The notes below the pieces were generated by a model that worked only from the letters and a program-made list of their open reading frames with translations, was not told where the DNA came from and did no database searches. A stretch of 64,000 nt of DNA, from positions 1 to 64,000 of the forward strand of contig CADAIL010000006.1 of the NCBI GenBank assembly GCA_902788035.1, in the 5' to 3' direction. A program made the translations under genes and the position numbers. Each line of letters starts with the position of its first letter. The first letter of the stretch is position 1. The stretch is from an uncultured Lachnospiraceae bacterium (GTDB lineage: Bacteria > Bacillota > Clostridia > Lachnospirales > Lachnospiraceae). This document shows, in pieces, positions 45,204 through 54,000 of this stretch.

Positions 45204-46062
45204 TCTTATCCTTCGGCTCATGATTGCGGCCCTGACATATGCTCTGCTGTCTGCTATCGTCTATATACCCTTCATGAATCAGATCGGATACATGAGTGAG
45301 AGTGTTGTCATCCGAAGTTATGTGGAAAAAAGCAGTCAGGAGAAAGATAAAGACAGCCAGAGTCAGGAGTTTCTTCTCGCTTCCGAATACAACAGGAGTA
45401 TCGAAACCGCTCAGTCACGCACCCCATTCTTTTACCGCGGGACATCAGAGGAGACTGACGCGTACCGCGCTCTCCTCCCCGGAACAGGCGGCGTGATGTG
45501 CATAGTCGATATCCCATCCATAGGCATCTGTCTGCCCGTCGGTCACGGAACGTCCGATGAAGTCCTTGATGTCATGGCCGGTCATGTGTGCGGAACTTCC
45601 CTTCCGATCGGAGGCATATCAACGAACTGCGTCATAGCAGCTCACTCCGGAAGCACCTCTGCCCGACTTTTCACGGATCTTGGAAAGATAACTCCCGGCG
45701 ATAAAATATTAGTACATGTACTCTCCCGCACCCTCACTTACAGGGTCCTTTCCGATCAGGATATCTCCGTCGTCCTGCCCTATGACGGCAAGACAGAGCA
45801 TGCTGACTCCGTCGATTACGATGCCCCGTATTTCCGGATAAAGCCCGGGGAAGATATTCTCACTCTCTACACCTGCACACCGGTGGGCATCAATTCACAC
45901 AGACTGATCGTATCAGCTCACAGGGTAGAAACCGATCAGGATGTTTACGCAAGCAGTGAACTTCACTCGTCAGGCAGACACGCCAAAAGTCTCGTCGCCT
46001 GTATACTGCTCGCACCGGTTCCCATTCTCGGCGCTGTACTCATGTTCAGAAAAGTTCGTTGA
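45163..46062 (+). CDS. Class C sortase
   Basis: This is a membrane-bound cysteine transpeptidase of the pilus-building class C type, 299 residues. An N-terminal membrane helix (about 17-37) is followed by the sortase barrel with catalytic His161 (AAHSGSTSARLFTDL), Cys238 (TLYTCTP) and Arg247 (INSHRLIV). A C-terminal helix (about 275-293) is typical of class C. The lid-like PFFYRGTSEETDAYRALLP region lies near residue 90. GGAGG lies 9 nt upstream of the ATG. Its only visible substrate candidate is the overlapping pilin-like gene. Confidence 0.88.
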   Translation: MRKNGIRTERKPTDLILRLMIAALTYALLSAIVYIPFMNQIGYMSESVVIRSYVEKSSQEKDKDSQSQEFLLASEYNRSIETAQSRTPFFYRGTSEETDAYRALLPGTGGVMCIVDIPSIGICLPVGHGTSDEVLDVMAGHVCGTSLPIGGISTNCVIAAHSGSTSARLFTDLGKITPGDKILVHVLSRTLTYRVLSDQDISVVLPYDGKTEHADSVDYDAPYFRIKPGEDILTLYTCTPVGINSHRLIVSAHRVETDQDVYASSELHSSGRHAKSLVACILLAPVPILGAVLMFRKVR

Positions 46063-46136
46063 TTCTGCTGCTGCATGACCGACTGCCGGCACTCGCCTGT
46101 ATATACGAGCTGTTCTAGGCTGTTTACCCAAAGAGT

Positions 46137-46241
46137 CAGGGAGCTGTCGCATCAGACGGTGTCACCAATATATATGGCAGACATTTGCAAATATCGTCTG
46201 TTAAATATATTGGCGGCTCGCCTTAATGCGGCAGCTCCCTG
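46137..46241. repeat. Family 2 palindrome at the sortase/deacetylase convergent junction
   Basis: A palindrome of 105 nt has ends CAGGGAGCTG and CAGCTCCCTG, inner CCAATATATAT/AAATATATTGG and a centre GGCAGACATTTGCAAAT. Its arms resemble the copy at 53027 but carry different paired bases. It probably terminates transcription from both sides. Confidence 0.8.
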
Positions 46242-46261
46242 TAATCTTAAATCTTATTCTT

Positions 46262-47851
46262 TTATGACTCACTCAGGCAGTAGGATGGCGTTCTGTTCGG
46301 ATCAAAGAACGACGCGACATCATTGATACCGAGGACCTCAAAGTCATGAGAATATGTCTCATGTGACGGAGTACCCGGTGTGATTGCATTATACATGCTG
46401 ACACCGTCCAGCGCTACACGGCCTGTACGGACGTAGTTGGGACCGAATTCAGTCCATCCGATATTGCCGTCAACATTGCAGAAGATATCAAAGCCCTGCT
46501 CCTTAAAATAAGTGAACTTGGGGTTGTCATCCGTATATCCCCAGACCGGTCCGATATCCGCGCCAAAAGCAAAGATGATCTTGTTGGTCGGTCCGACACA
46601 CTTACCGACGGCAATCTTCCATCTCTCGTGGTCATTCATCAGCGCTTCCAAGGAAGCATCTGTCGCGTTCCTGTGACCGTAGGTGTGGCTTGCAAATGTC
46701 CAGCCGTTGGCTTTCATGGCATCCGCGATCTTTGTGGCTTCAGCCACATCCTTATCGTAATCATACTCCGGATGTTCTCTCAGGAATGTCTTCTGGGCTT
46801 CATTGAGATCTGCACCGTCCACACCCTGTTTATAATAGTCATTCGTGCGGTAGCCGAAGATACCGTTATAGCCTGTCAGCGCAACGGTCGGCTTTGCTCC
46901 CTTGTATGAAAAATCAGGGTGATTCTTCATAAAGGTATCAATTCTCGGGACCATATCATAGTCCCCGGTCTTCTGAACTCCGTCAGTGTCCGTGAACAGA
47001 CACTTGACTTCTCCGTTGTCATCAATGACCAGCCTGTCAGCGTATCCCTGCGCGCCATTCTCACCGTAGCTGTGGTAGTAACTCAGGTCATCTTCAGACA
47101 TAATGAGCGGCTTTTTACCTTCCGGAAGATAGACTCCTGTATTTTTCTTGAATACTGTATTGCCGTTCTCGTCAGTTCCCTCCATGATCAGATCGTCGAG
47201 ACTTATGACAACGTAACCGGCATCGTACATATCCTGTACCATAATGTCGAACTCACCTACAGTCGTCATGGCTTTGTTGTTCTTCTCTACGCGCTCCTCC
47301 GTGCAGGTGGCGGATGCGACAAGACCTCTGCTGTCATTGATCAGAGAATGCCAGAAGACGTGGGGGGTCGTAGATACATCGACCTGAACACAGCTGCTCT
47401 TCTCAGCCGTTATCGAAGCAAGCTCACTGCTGAGCTCCGCGTCCGTGTCATAGCCGTCAAACCCCTGGATCGTGGCGATCGCGCCGTCATAATCATACTG
47501 CATCGCCTGATATCTGGCATAGTCCAGAACTTCCTCTTTTGTCTGCGGGTCTTTTGTCACATTTTGCACCACAGGCACAGTGGATGTCGTTCCTTCATTT
47601 GTCTGTGCACTGCCGTTTACGTCCGTCACCGCTGAATTCGTCTGAGTATTTGATACAGCTGATTCCGTCTGGCCGCCATCGACCTTTCGGGTCAGCTTTC
47701 TCGCAAGAGTTATAATACCAAAAAGAACGACTATAAGGAGCACCAGAAAGACAGCGCGCATAATGAGTTTTCTTCTTCTCTCACGCCTTCTCCGGGCTTC
47801 CCTTCTCGCCTTTCTTCTTCTCCTTTCTTCGAGATCCTGATTCTGTGACAT
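46262..47851 (-). CDS. Membrane-anchored polysaccharide deacetylase (NodB-like)
   Basis: The 529-residue protein has a very basic N-terminus, one membrane helix (about residues 30-50) and an extracellular NodB-type deacetylase domain. Motif 1 is MSEDDLSYYH (Asp254-Asp255) and motif 2 is SHTYGH (His389, His393), giving the Asp-His-His metal site. Family members remove acetyl groups from peptidoglycan or other surface glycans; the substrate here is unknown. GGAGG lies upstream of the ATG. It is the third gene of a lipoprotein, degenerate paralogue and deacetylase set. Confidence 0.85.
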   Translation of the reverse strand: MSQNQDLEERRRRKARREARRRRERRRKLIMRAVFLVLLIVVLFGIITLARKLTRKVDGGQTESAVSNTQTNSAVTDVNGSAQTNEGTTSTVPVVQNVTKDPQTKEEVLDYARYQAMQYDYDGAIATIQGFDGYDTDAELSSELASITAEKSSCVQVDVSTTPHVFWHSLINDSRGLVASATCTEERVEKNNKAMTTVGEFDIMVQDMYDAGYVVISLDDLIMEGTDENGNTVFKKNTGVYLPEGKKPLIMSEDDLSYYHSYGENGAQGYADRLVIDDNGEVKCLFTDTDGVQKTGDYDMVPRIDTFMKNHPDFSYKGAKPTVALTGYNGIFGYRTNDYYKQGVDGADLNEAQKTFLREHPEYDYDKDVAEATKIADAMKANGWTFASHTYGHRNATDASLEALMNDHERWKIAVGKCVGPTNKIIFAFGADIGPVWGYTDDNPKFTYFKEQGFDIFCNVDGNIGWTEFGPNYVRTGRVALDGVSMYNAITPGTPSHETYSHDFEVLGINDVASFFDPNRTPSYCLSES

Positions 47852-47880
47852 AAATTCCTCCTTGTTACATTCTATTTAGT

Positions 47881-47907
47881 CAGGCCGGATCCATTGTTCC
47901 GGGCCTG
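47881..47907 (-). other. Intercistronic hairpin before the deacetylase gene
   Basis: CAGGCC-GGA and TCC-GGCCTG pair around an 8-nt loop in the 85-nt gap between the two deacetylase-like genes. No T-run follows, so it may balance expression or protect the mRNA rather than terminate. Confidence 0.4.
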
Positions 47908-47936
47908 TCTGAATCATTTTTGTCCATACAGCATCT

Positions 47937-49286
47937 TCAGGACAGATACGCGTAATCCCCTGTCCTGTCTGAATCATAGTAGCCTTCCATCTGCGTAAGC
48001 CCAAGTGCGTTCATGATCGACGTTGCCGGCTCACTTCTGTTCCACTCACGCACGTTGAACGGGGTCAGTCCATACCTCATGGACCAGGTGTATGACGTGC
48101 CGAACGCCTCCATGCCGAAAGTCTGCGCACTCTCAGTGCAGAAAAAGTGATATCCTTCATCGGTGAAATAGTTAAACTTTTCATTGGTCGTCAGGTATTC
48201 CCCAGGTTTATCCGAGATGTCACTGTCGTGAGCGAAGACATATGTATCAACCTTACCGATAATCGGCTCGACCGAGGTCTTCCATTTTTCCATATCGACC
48301 TTGAGGTCAGTTAGCGTGGAGGTGCCGACAATGCGGTCTCCCCAGGTTTTATTTGCAAATTCATACCCGGCAGCCAAAAGAGCATTTGCCACCTCTCTCG
48401 CATCCTCTACATCCTTATCATAGCTGAAATCAGGGTTCTCGGACAGCCAGTCCTTCTGCAGCTGTGTAAGCCCCTCGCCTGTCTGATAGGCAGCATCTGT
48501 GCGGTAACCGAACACACCGTTATAACCGGTCAGCGCAAGGGTCATGCGGGCTCCCTCATAAGAAAAATCCGGATATCTCTCAATGAACTCTTCCAGGATC
48601 GGAACGGCGTCATAATTCCCCACTTTTTCTGTGCCGTTCGCGTTCACGTATACGCACTTTATCTTACCGCTCCTCACAATCAGCTTTGAAGCATAGCCCA
48701 TATTCTGCGTTGTGTGGTGATAGTTCACATTATCCTCAGTAAGAATAATCGGCTTCTTTCCTTCGGGAAGCTTCAGATCCTCCCTCGGAGTGATGAGAAC
48801 TCCTCCGCCAGGACTCTCCGTCTCCTCCACAAGGTCGCGCAGGCGTACCAGCATAAAGTCGGCTTCATACAGCTTTTCTAAAAGAACTTTGAATTCCTGG
48901 GTAGTGAAGTTGTTGCTGTTGTTGACAACCACACGGTCCTTCGACGCAAAATTGACATCAAACGCGCGGCTGTCATTAATCAGCGGGTATATAAACAAAT
49001 GTGGGACTTTAGTGACGTCAACAGTGCCGTTTTGACGAATAATCCCGTCTGTGTCATCATTAGACTTCTCACCTGACTCATCGTCAGTCTTTGACTCATC
49101 CTTTTTCAGATTCTGCGGCACCCCGGTGATAACGACCACTCCGGTCGCGCTCTCGGTTTTTGACGTATTCTCCTCCTCAGAGAAGAATAAATACCACGTA
49201 GCCATTCCGACAACAGCGATAAACACAGCTATCAGAACAAACGGGACCGTATTCACCTTGCTTTTCTGCTGTCTCTTTTTTGCCAC
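47937..49286 (-). CDS. Deacetylase-like protein lacking the metal ligands (probable pseudoenzyme)
   Basis: The 449-residue protein is a paralogue of the downstream deacetylase: a basic N-terminus, one membrane helix (about residues 13-35) and a domain that aligns throughout (LTGYNGVFGYRTD matches LTGYNGIFGYRTN). The catalytic metal site is gone: motif 1 is TEDNVNYHH (Asn186 for the metal Asp) and motif 2 is NKTWGD (Lys313 and Asp317 for the two His). It probably binds glycan or scaffolds its partner. The start is GTG with GGAG upstream, 3 nt after the lipoprotein stop. Confidence 0.82.
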   Translation of the reverse strand: MAKKRQQKSKVNTVPFVLIAVFIAVVGMATWYLFFSEEENTSKTESATGVVVITGVPQNLKKDESKTDDESGEKSNDDTDGIIRQNGTVDVTKVPHLFIYPLINDSRAFDVNFASKDRVVVNNSNNFTTQEFKVLLEKLYEADFMLVRLRDLVEETESPGGGVLITPREDLKLPEGKKPIILTEDNVNYHHTTQNMGYASKLIVRSGKIKCVYVNANGTEKVGNYDAVPILEEFIERYPDFSYEGARMTLALTGYNGVFGYRTDAAYQTGEGLTQLQKDWLSENPDFSYDKDVEDAREVANALLAAGYEFANKTWGDRIVGTSTLTDLKVDMEKWKTSVEPIIGKVDTYVFAHDSDISDKPGEYLTTNEKFNYFTDEGYHFFCTESAQTFGMEAFGTSYTWSMRYGLTPFNVREWNRSEPATSIMNALGLTQMEGYYDSDRTGDYAYLS

Positions 49287-49289
49287 CTG

Positions 49290-50315
49290 TTACTCTCCTG
49301 CTTCAAGAACTGATACGCATAAATTATCGGAGCTCAGATGATCCTCCGAATACACAAAATATATGCTGCTTCCGAATTTTTGAACATCATAGAGAAGAAT
49401 GCCACCCTTCTGATCCGTTTCAGGATCGGACTCATCCGGTGTCGCGAGCTCCAGTCTCTCATTCTTCGATACCACGCCCATATCCCGGTCCAGATGGGTC
49501 CTGTAGGCACTTGCCCCGTTATAGGATTCTCCCGGATTATCGACATCAGAACTATAGTATAGATACCATCCGTCGTCAGCGCGAAGAAGACCTGCAGGCT
49601 CCTGGTCAGCGTCGCTCGGAAGTACTGTGACCGGCGACTTCCAGTGACGGCCCATATCCTCCGAGACAGCCATCTGAATGGCAGAGCTGCCCTGATCCAG
49701 AGTCTCTTTCTCAAAGAACATATACATTTTTTCATTGGTGACCGTAAGCTTTATATCCTCCAGGTTGCGATTTGCGCTCACCACATCGGATAGATACGTC
49801 AGCTTTTTAAGGTCTTCCGATTTGTAAAAGCGGATTGTATACTGGCCGTTCGATCGCTTGGCATTGGCGTTATTCAAACGTCCGTCGACAAAGGTCATAC
49901 TGATGTAGTAAGAGCCGCCCGCCTTTTCTATTGCGGGATCGATCATATAATCCGCCTCTGTGTTGGTATACAGAATGTTGTTCTGAGCAATTTTGTTATA
50001 ATCATCGAGAACGCAGGCACCCAGCTCACAGTCCGCATTGCTGTAAAGGATGACCCCATCCTCCGGGATAACGCTCAGCCAGTCACAGGAAATACCCAGA
50101 TCGCTGACCTTGCCGGTCGAGAGATCAATGCCGACAAGTTTTCTGTTGATAGTGGTCAGCAGATAGTCTTCCCTGATGAGTTTGGCATCTCCGGAAGAGG
50201 ATCTGTAGAACCTGAAAATCAGGTCTGCAGAAGTTTTCGGAGCTTCTTGTCCGCATCCTGTCAGCATAATGATACATAAGACTGCTGTTATCCATCTGCA
50301 AATAGCGATTCTCAT
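49290..50315 (-). CDS. Lipoprotein with beta-propeller-like domain, function unknown
   Basis: The 341-residue protein has a signal peptide with lipobox LTGC, so Cys21 is probably lipidated. Its body has repeated short beta-rich segments with SEDMGRHWKSPVTV, which resembles an Asp-box, and GGSYYISMTF, suggesting a glycosidase-like beta-propeller (GH43 or sialidase fold). Catalytic residues could not be assigned. It is the first gene of an operon with two membrane deacetylase-like proteins, suggesting surface-glycan binding or trimming. Confidence 0.65.
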   Translation of the reverse strand: MRIAICRWITAVLCIIMLTGCGQEAPKTSADLIFRFYRSSSGDAKLIREDYLLTTINRKLVGIDLSTGKVSDLGISCDWLSVIPEDGVILYSNADCELGACVLDDYNKIAQNNILYTNTEADYMIDPAIEKAGGSYYISMTFVDGRLNNANAKRSNGQYTIRFYKSEDLKKLTYLSDVVSANRNLEDIKLTVTNEKMYMFFEKETLDQGSSAIQMAVSEDMGRHWKSPVTVLPSDADQEPAGLLRADDGWYLYYSSDVDNPGESYNGASAYRTHLDRDMGVVSKNERLELATPDESDPETDQKGGILLYDVQKFGSSIYFVYSEDHLSSDNLCVSVLEAGE

Positions 50316-50343
50316 AGTTACCTCATTCTAACAAACTATTCCA

Positions 50344-50372
50344 AGTATAACATTTAAGGCAGATTATCACAA
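50344..50372 (-). promoter_or_regulatory. Promoter of the lipoprotein-deacetylase operon
   Basis: TTGTGA (50367-50372) and TATACT (50344-50349) are 17 nt apart on the minus strand, about 30 nt upstream of the lipoprotein start. Confidence 0.6.
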
Positions 50373-50410
50373 GGCATGAATCGCTCCTCTTTAAAGAACG
50401 CCTTTCTGAA

Positions 50411-50439
50411 CTGTTACCTTCTTCTTTTTATGATATAAT
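50411..50439 (+). promoter_or_regulatory. Probable promoter of the DUF2971 gene
   Basis: A perfect TATAAT (50434-50439) is preceded after 17 nt by a poor -35 box CTGTTA. The start codon is 32 nt downstream, after AAGGAGG. Confidence 0.5.
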
Positions 50440-50471
50440 GTAGAAAAATATCGGCCAAGGAGGGCAAAGAA

Positions 50472-51326
50472 ATGCTGCGGCGCTTTTTAAATCTGAATTT
50501 TCTAGACAGCACGACCAGCCTCTACCATTATACGCGCTGCAAAAGCGCTCAGGATATACTGAGGAGTCACACCCTTTACGCCACAAACACGCAGTTCCTG
50601 AACGACGTCAACGAAATGCAGTACGTGCTGAACGTCCTTGACGAGGTCACGAATGAAATCAGCGTGATCCGCTGGCGCGAAAAAATCCGTCACCTCATTT
50701 ACGACAACCTCGATGAATTCCATAAATATGAGTATTATCTTGTCTCTTTCAGCACTTCTCCCGACAGCCTCACTCTCTGGTCCGAGTTCGGCGACAAGAC
50801 GGGCTACAATCTGGAGTTCGACGGGCGGAAAATACGGGACAGGATCATGAACAATACCAGGATTTTCTGCGACGGCTTTGTCGTCTATGACCGGGAAGAA
50901 CAAAAAAACTGTCTGCGCCGGCTCATAATCGAGCAGATCCCGCGCGAGCTCGGCAAATCGTTCGGCGATATTCTGGATACATATCTTCCGGGCGGAATCT
51001 CTCTTTTCGGGGAATACAAACTCACCCTGCAGAAGACCATAGCGCTGTACGCCCTGTTTTTTAAGCAGACTGCATTTGCATCCGAAAAAGAATACCGGTT
51101 CGTATTCCGCGATCCGCCAAACCAGATAAAATTTCGGGAGCAGAACGGCTTCCTTCTGCCCTACATAGTAATCGACTGTTCGGCAGAGGAAGAACTGCCC
51201 GTAAAAAGCGTCACTGTAGCGCCCAAGAACCACATTGACCTTGCCCGGCGCGGGATGGAGTATTATCTCTCTTCTCTCGGTTATGACGTGCCGGTGAAAC
51301 TGTCCCAGCTGAAGCTTCGTTATTGA
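50472..51326 (+). CDS. DUF2971 domain-containing protein
   Basis: The 284-residue protein matches DUF2971, a family with no established function that is sometimes found near defence or toxin genes. Family features are the N-terminal LYHYTRCKSAQDIL and TLYATNTQFLND, the central SFSTSPDSLTLWSEFGD and the late EKEYRFVF. No signal peptide or membrane segment is present, so it should be cytoplasmic. It is followed 29 nt later by the CinA-domain gene. Nothing nearby is a recognisable defence partner. Confidence 0.78.
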   Translation: MLRRFLNLNFLDSTTSLYHYTRCKSAQDILRSHTLYATNTQFLNDVNEMQYVLNVLDEVTNEISVIRWREKIRHLIYDNLDEFHKYEYYLVSFSTSPDSLTLWSEFGDKTGYNLEFDGRKIRDRIMNNTRIFCDGFVVYDREEQKNCLRRLIIEQIPRELGKSFGDILDTYLPGGISLFGEYKLTLQKTIALYALFFKQTAFASEKEYRFVFRDPPNQIKFREQNGFLLPYIVIDCSAEEELPVKSVTVAPKNHIDLARRGMEYYLSSLGYDVPVKLSQLKLRY

Positions 51327-51354
51327 AACTCCCCACGCAGTTAAAGGAGTCATT

Positions 51355-51855
51355 ATGTCTGCATATGAGTATTCCGTTCGCGAAAAATATCACATACTTA
51401 CAACGCTGCTCATCGAGCGAAACCTGACGGTCACCGCAATGGAGAGCGCTACATCAGGCCAGATTGCTTCGCTGATAACCGATACAGAGGGCTCATCAGC
51501 GATTTTTAAGGGATCTTTCGTCACTTACAGCAACGAAGCCAAGATCCGCATGGGTGTTCCGGAAGATATTATCCGGAGATACTCCGTATACTCTGTCCAG
51601 ACGGCCGAAGCCATGGCCACGAGTTGTGCGGCTTTTTATAATGCGGACATAGGAATCGGGGTGACCGGTACAATGGGCAATGTCGATCCTGCAAATGCAG
51701 ACAACTCCATACCCGGTTGCGTCTATTTCGCTGTATACTTTCGCGGGACCATCATTTCCCGTGCTGTTAAAATCGAGCCTCAGGGTTCTCGTCTCCTGTA
51801 CAAGCTGGCTGCCGCCGAGAAGATTGCGGACACACTGCTTTCAATCATTTGTTAA
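51355..51855 (+). CDS. CinA C-terminal domain amidase (PncC-like)
   Basis: This 166-residue stand-alone domain corresponds to the C-terminal half of CinA. It hydrolyses nicotinamide mononucleotide to nicotinic acid mononucleotide in characterised relatives. Motifs are ESATSGQIASLITDTEGSS, the GSFVTYSNEAK segment and IGVTGTMG. It lacks the N-terminal molybdopterin-binding-like CinA domain. AAAGGAG precedes the ATG. It lies between the DUF2971 gene and the ZnuA-like gene. Confidence 0.85.
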   Translation: MSAYEYSVREKYHILTTLLIERNLTVTAMESATSGQIASLITDTEGSSAIFKGSFVTYSNEAKIRMGVPEDIIRRYSVYSVQTAEAMATSCAAFYNADIGIGVTGTMGNVDPANADNSIPGCVYFAVYFRGTIISRAVKIEPQGSRLLYKLAAAEKIADTLLSIIC

Positions 51856-51884
51856 ATCACAGTGTGTCTCCGCCGAGTCTCTTC

Positions 51885-51913
51885 TTGACTTATCGCCGTG
51901 CCTTTGTTAGAAT
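51885..51913 (+). promoter_or_regulatory. Promoter of the ZnuA-like gene
   Basis: TTGACT (51885-51890) and TAGAAT (51908-51913) are 17 nt apart. They lie about 55 nt upstream of the start codon. No Zur-type palindrome was recognised. Confidence 0.7.
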
Positions 51914-51968
51914 CCCTTTCGATATTAATATAGATGTTTTAAGAGATTTTTGGAGGTGGCTTATACCC

Positions 51969-53015
51969 ATGATAAAAAATAAACTACTCTGCGCAGCGCT
52001 CTCCTTTCTGCTTGCTGCAGGGTCTCTGGCAGCCTGCGGGCAGAAGGATACCGCCCCGGCTGCTGATTCTGTCTCTGCGCTGACTGACAGCTCCTCATCG
52101 GATTCCGGATCATCTGTCAGCATTGTGACAACAATTTTTCCACAGTATGACTGGGTAAGGGAGATCGTGAAGGATTCCCCGCAGGATATTGAGCCTGTCC
52201 TGCTTCTCCGCGACGGTGTCGACCTTCACAGCTATCAGCCCACCGCGGAGGACATTATGAAGATTGCAACTTGCGACATCTTCATTTATGTCGGCGGTGA
52301 ATCCGACAGTTGGGTGGAGGATGCGCTCACCGAGGCTGCGGACAGTGACATGACCGTCGTAAATCTGCTCGATGTACTCGGAAATTCCGCAAAAGAAGAA
52401 GTCATCGGCTTCGGTACGGAGACCGAAGATGCAGAAGGATCCGCTGAGGAAGGAGATCATGAAGACGAGGGAGAGTCCGAATATGACGAGCATATATGGC
52501 TATCTCTGAGAAACGCGGAGGTCTGCTGCGATGCCATCGAGAAGGCTATCGAAGAAAAGGATCCGGAAAATGCCGGGGTATATTCGGTAAATCTCGCTTC
52601 ATATAGAGAAAAGCTCTCCGCGCTTGATGCTAAGTTCACCGAGGCAGTTGCCAAAGGATCGACAGATACCCTGCTGTTCGGCGACCGGTTCCCGTTCCTC
52701 TACATGGCAGAGGACTATGGGCTGAACTACTACGCGGCTTTTTCAGGATGCTCCGCCGAGACAGAGGCAAGCTTTGAGACAATCGTTTATCTTGCCGGCA
52801 AGGTGAACGAACTCGGTCTCAAGTCAATCTGCACACTCGAAAACAGCGACCAGAAGATAGCGCAGACAATCCGAGACAACACAGAGACAAAGGATCAGGA
52901 GATTTATGCGTTCGACTCTCTTCAGAGCATAAAGGCCGCGGACATAGAAAACGGCGCAACATATATCTCTCTCATGGAAAACAATCTGGACGTGCTGAAG
53001 AAAGCACTTGCCTGA
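51969..53015 (+). CDS. Zinc/manganese ABC transporter substrate-binding lipoprotein (ZnuA/TroA type)
   Basis: The 348-residue lipoprotein has lipobox LAAC at about residue 21 and the cluster A-I fold. Metal ligands are suggested by DLHSYQPTAED and DEHIWLSLRNAE. An acidic, His-containing loop (SAEEGDHEDEGESEYDEH) lies before the second one, and GDRFPFLYMAEDYGL replaces the usual His-containing third motif. The ATG at 51969 (MIKNKLL) begins the signal peptide, with GGAGG 12 nt upstream. No permease or ATPase gene is adjacent, so it is an orphan whose transporter must be encoded elsewhere. Confidence 0.85.
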   Translation: MIKNKLLCAALSFLLAAGSLAACGQKDTAPAADSVSALTDSSSSDSGSSVSIVTTIFPQYDWVREIVKDSPQDIEPVLLLRDGVDLHSYQPTAEDIMKIATCDIFIYVGGESDSWVEDALTEAADSDMTVVNLLDVLGNSAKEEVIGFGTETEDAEGSAEEGDHEDEGESEYDEHIWLSLRNAEVCCDAIEKAIEEKDPENAGVYSVNLASYREKLSALDAKFTEAVAKGSTDTLLFGDRFPFLYMAEDYGLNYYAAFSGCSAETEASFETIVYLAGKVNELGLKSICTLENSDQKIAQTIRDNTETKDQEIYAFDSLQSIKAADIENGATYISLMENNLDVLKKALA

Positions 53016-53026
53016 AAAACTGACAG

Positions 53027-53129
53027 AAAGGCTGTCGCATTAGATCGTGCCGGCAATATATATGGCAGACATCTGCAAATAACGTCTGCTATATATATTG
53101 CCGGTGCGTCTTAATGCGGCAGCCTTTTT
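53027..53129. repeat. Family 2 palindrome at the ZnuA/MBL convergent junction
   Basis: A palindrome of about 101 nt has ends AAAGGCTG and CAGCCTTT, outer GCATTAGA/TCTTAATGC-like pairing, middle GGCAATATATAT/ATATATATTGCC and a centre GGCAGACATCTGCA. On the plus strand TTTTT follows. It probably terminates transcription in both directions. Confidence 0.82.
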
Positions 53130-53186
53130 ATATCTTTGGGGATGCCCCGCTTCTGCGTTTTCCACCTGTCCCATTTTTGCTTCCCA

Positions 53187-53825
53187 TTAATACTGAAGCT
53201 TAATTTCTGCTTTGACCGGAGCCTTCACACGGGAAGAAAATACATCCGCAGCATCCATGCTTCCGACAACACTGCCGTAATGCGTCGGTATCGCGACAGC
53301 CGGACAGATCGTATTGATGAGCTCAGCTGCTTTCTTCGCATCCATCGTGTACGTTCCTCCGATAGGGACAAGCGCTATATCGCACTTTACCTGCTTGTTC
53401 TCTTTGGTCACGTCAGTATCGCCCGCCACATAAATCCGCTTATTCTCCGTGATCAGAATATATCCTACCCAGCCGGCACTCTTCGGGTGGAAAGGCTTCA
53501 GCAGATTATAAGCGGGAACCGTCTCAATTTTCAGCCCTTCTATCACTCTTTTCTGTCCGGCATTTACAGTCTCTATCTGCTTCACAAGGTGCCTGACTTC
53601 ACCGGCTTTTGCCAGCATCTTCTCAGGTACGATGAGAATTGTACCGGATTTAGAGACCTTATCTATGTCCTCCGGCGAAAAGTGGTCGAAGTGATCGTGG
53701 GTGACCAATATATAATCCGCGTCGTGAGGTGACTCCTTCATCCGGAAGGGATCGAAGTAGACAACACCCTCGTCACAGCTGATTCTTATACAACTCTGCG
53801 TGTATACAGTAATGTTCAGGGCCAT
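53187..53825 (-). CDS. MBL-fold metallohydrolase (UlaG-like)
   Basis: The 212-residue protein has the metallo-beta-lactamase fold with THDHFDHFS, VAGDTD and the late IPTHYG motifs, so a two-metal site is complete. The closest familiar group is the UlaG/YtkL-like family, whose members hydrolyse lactones or other small substrates. The substrate cannot be deduced. No signal peptide is visible. AGGAGG lies upstream of the ATG. Between it and the PTS operon terminator lies a 230-nt gap with short hairpins. Confidence 0.85.
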   Translation of the reverse strand: MALNITVYTQSCIRISCDEGVVYFDPFRMKESPHDADYILVTHDHFDHFSPEDIDKVSKSGTILIVPEKMLAKAGEVRHLVKQIETVNAGQKRVIEGLKIETVPAYNLLKPFHPKSAGWVGYILITENKRIYVAGDTDVTKENKQVKCDIALVPIGGTYTMDAKKAAELINTICPAVAIPTHYGSVVGSMDAADVFSSRVKAPVKAEIKLQY

Positions 53826-54000
53826 AATATTCCTCCTTAATACTGCAGATTGGGACTGCCTTTTTCTTCATGTATTATTGTACCATGTCCGAATCCACCC
53901 GGCATCTAAAATCCGGAATTTATGCCGCACGGGATGATCCTGTTTCAAGTCTCGCTCGCGAGACCTGGCGCGGGATTCGGGTCAGCGCCAGCTGACATAA

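Noticed and set aside
50472..51326. The DUF2971 protein as part of a defence island
   Set aside because: Its neighbours are a CinA-domain amidase and a metal-binding lipoprotein. No nuclease, toxin or helicase is present.
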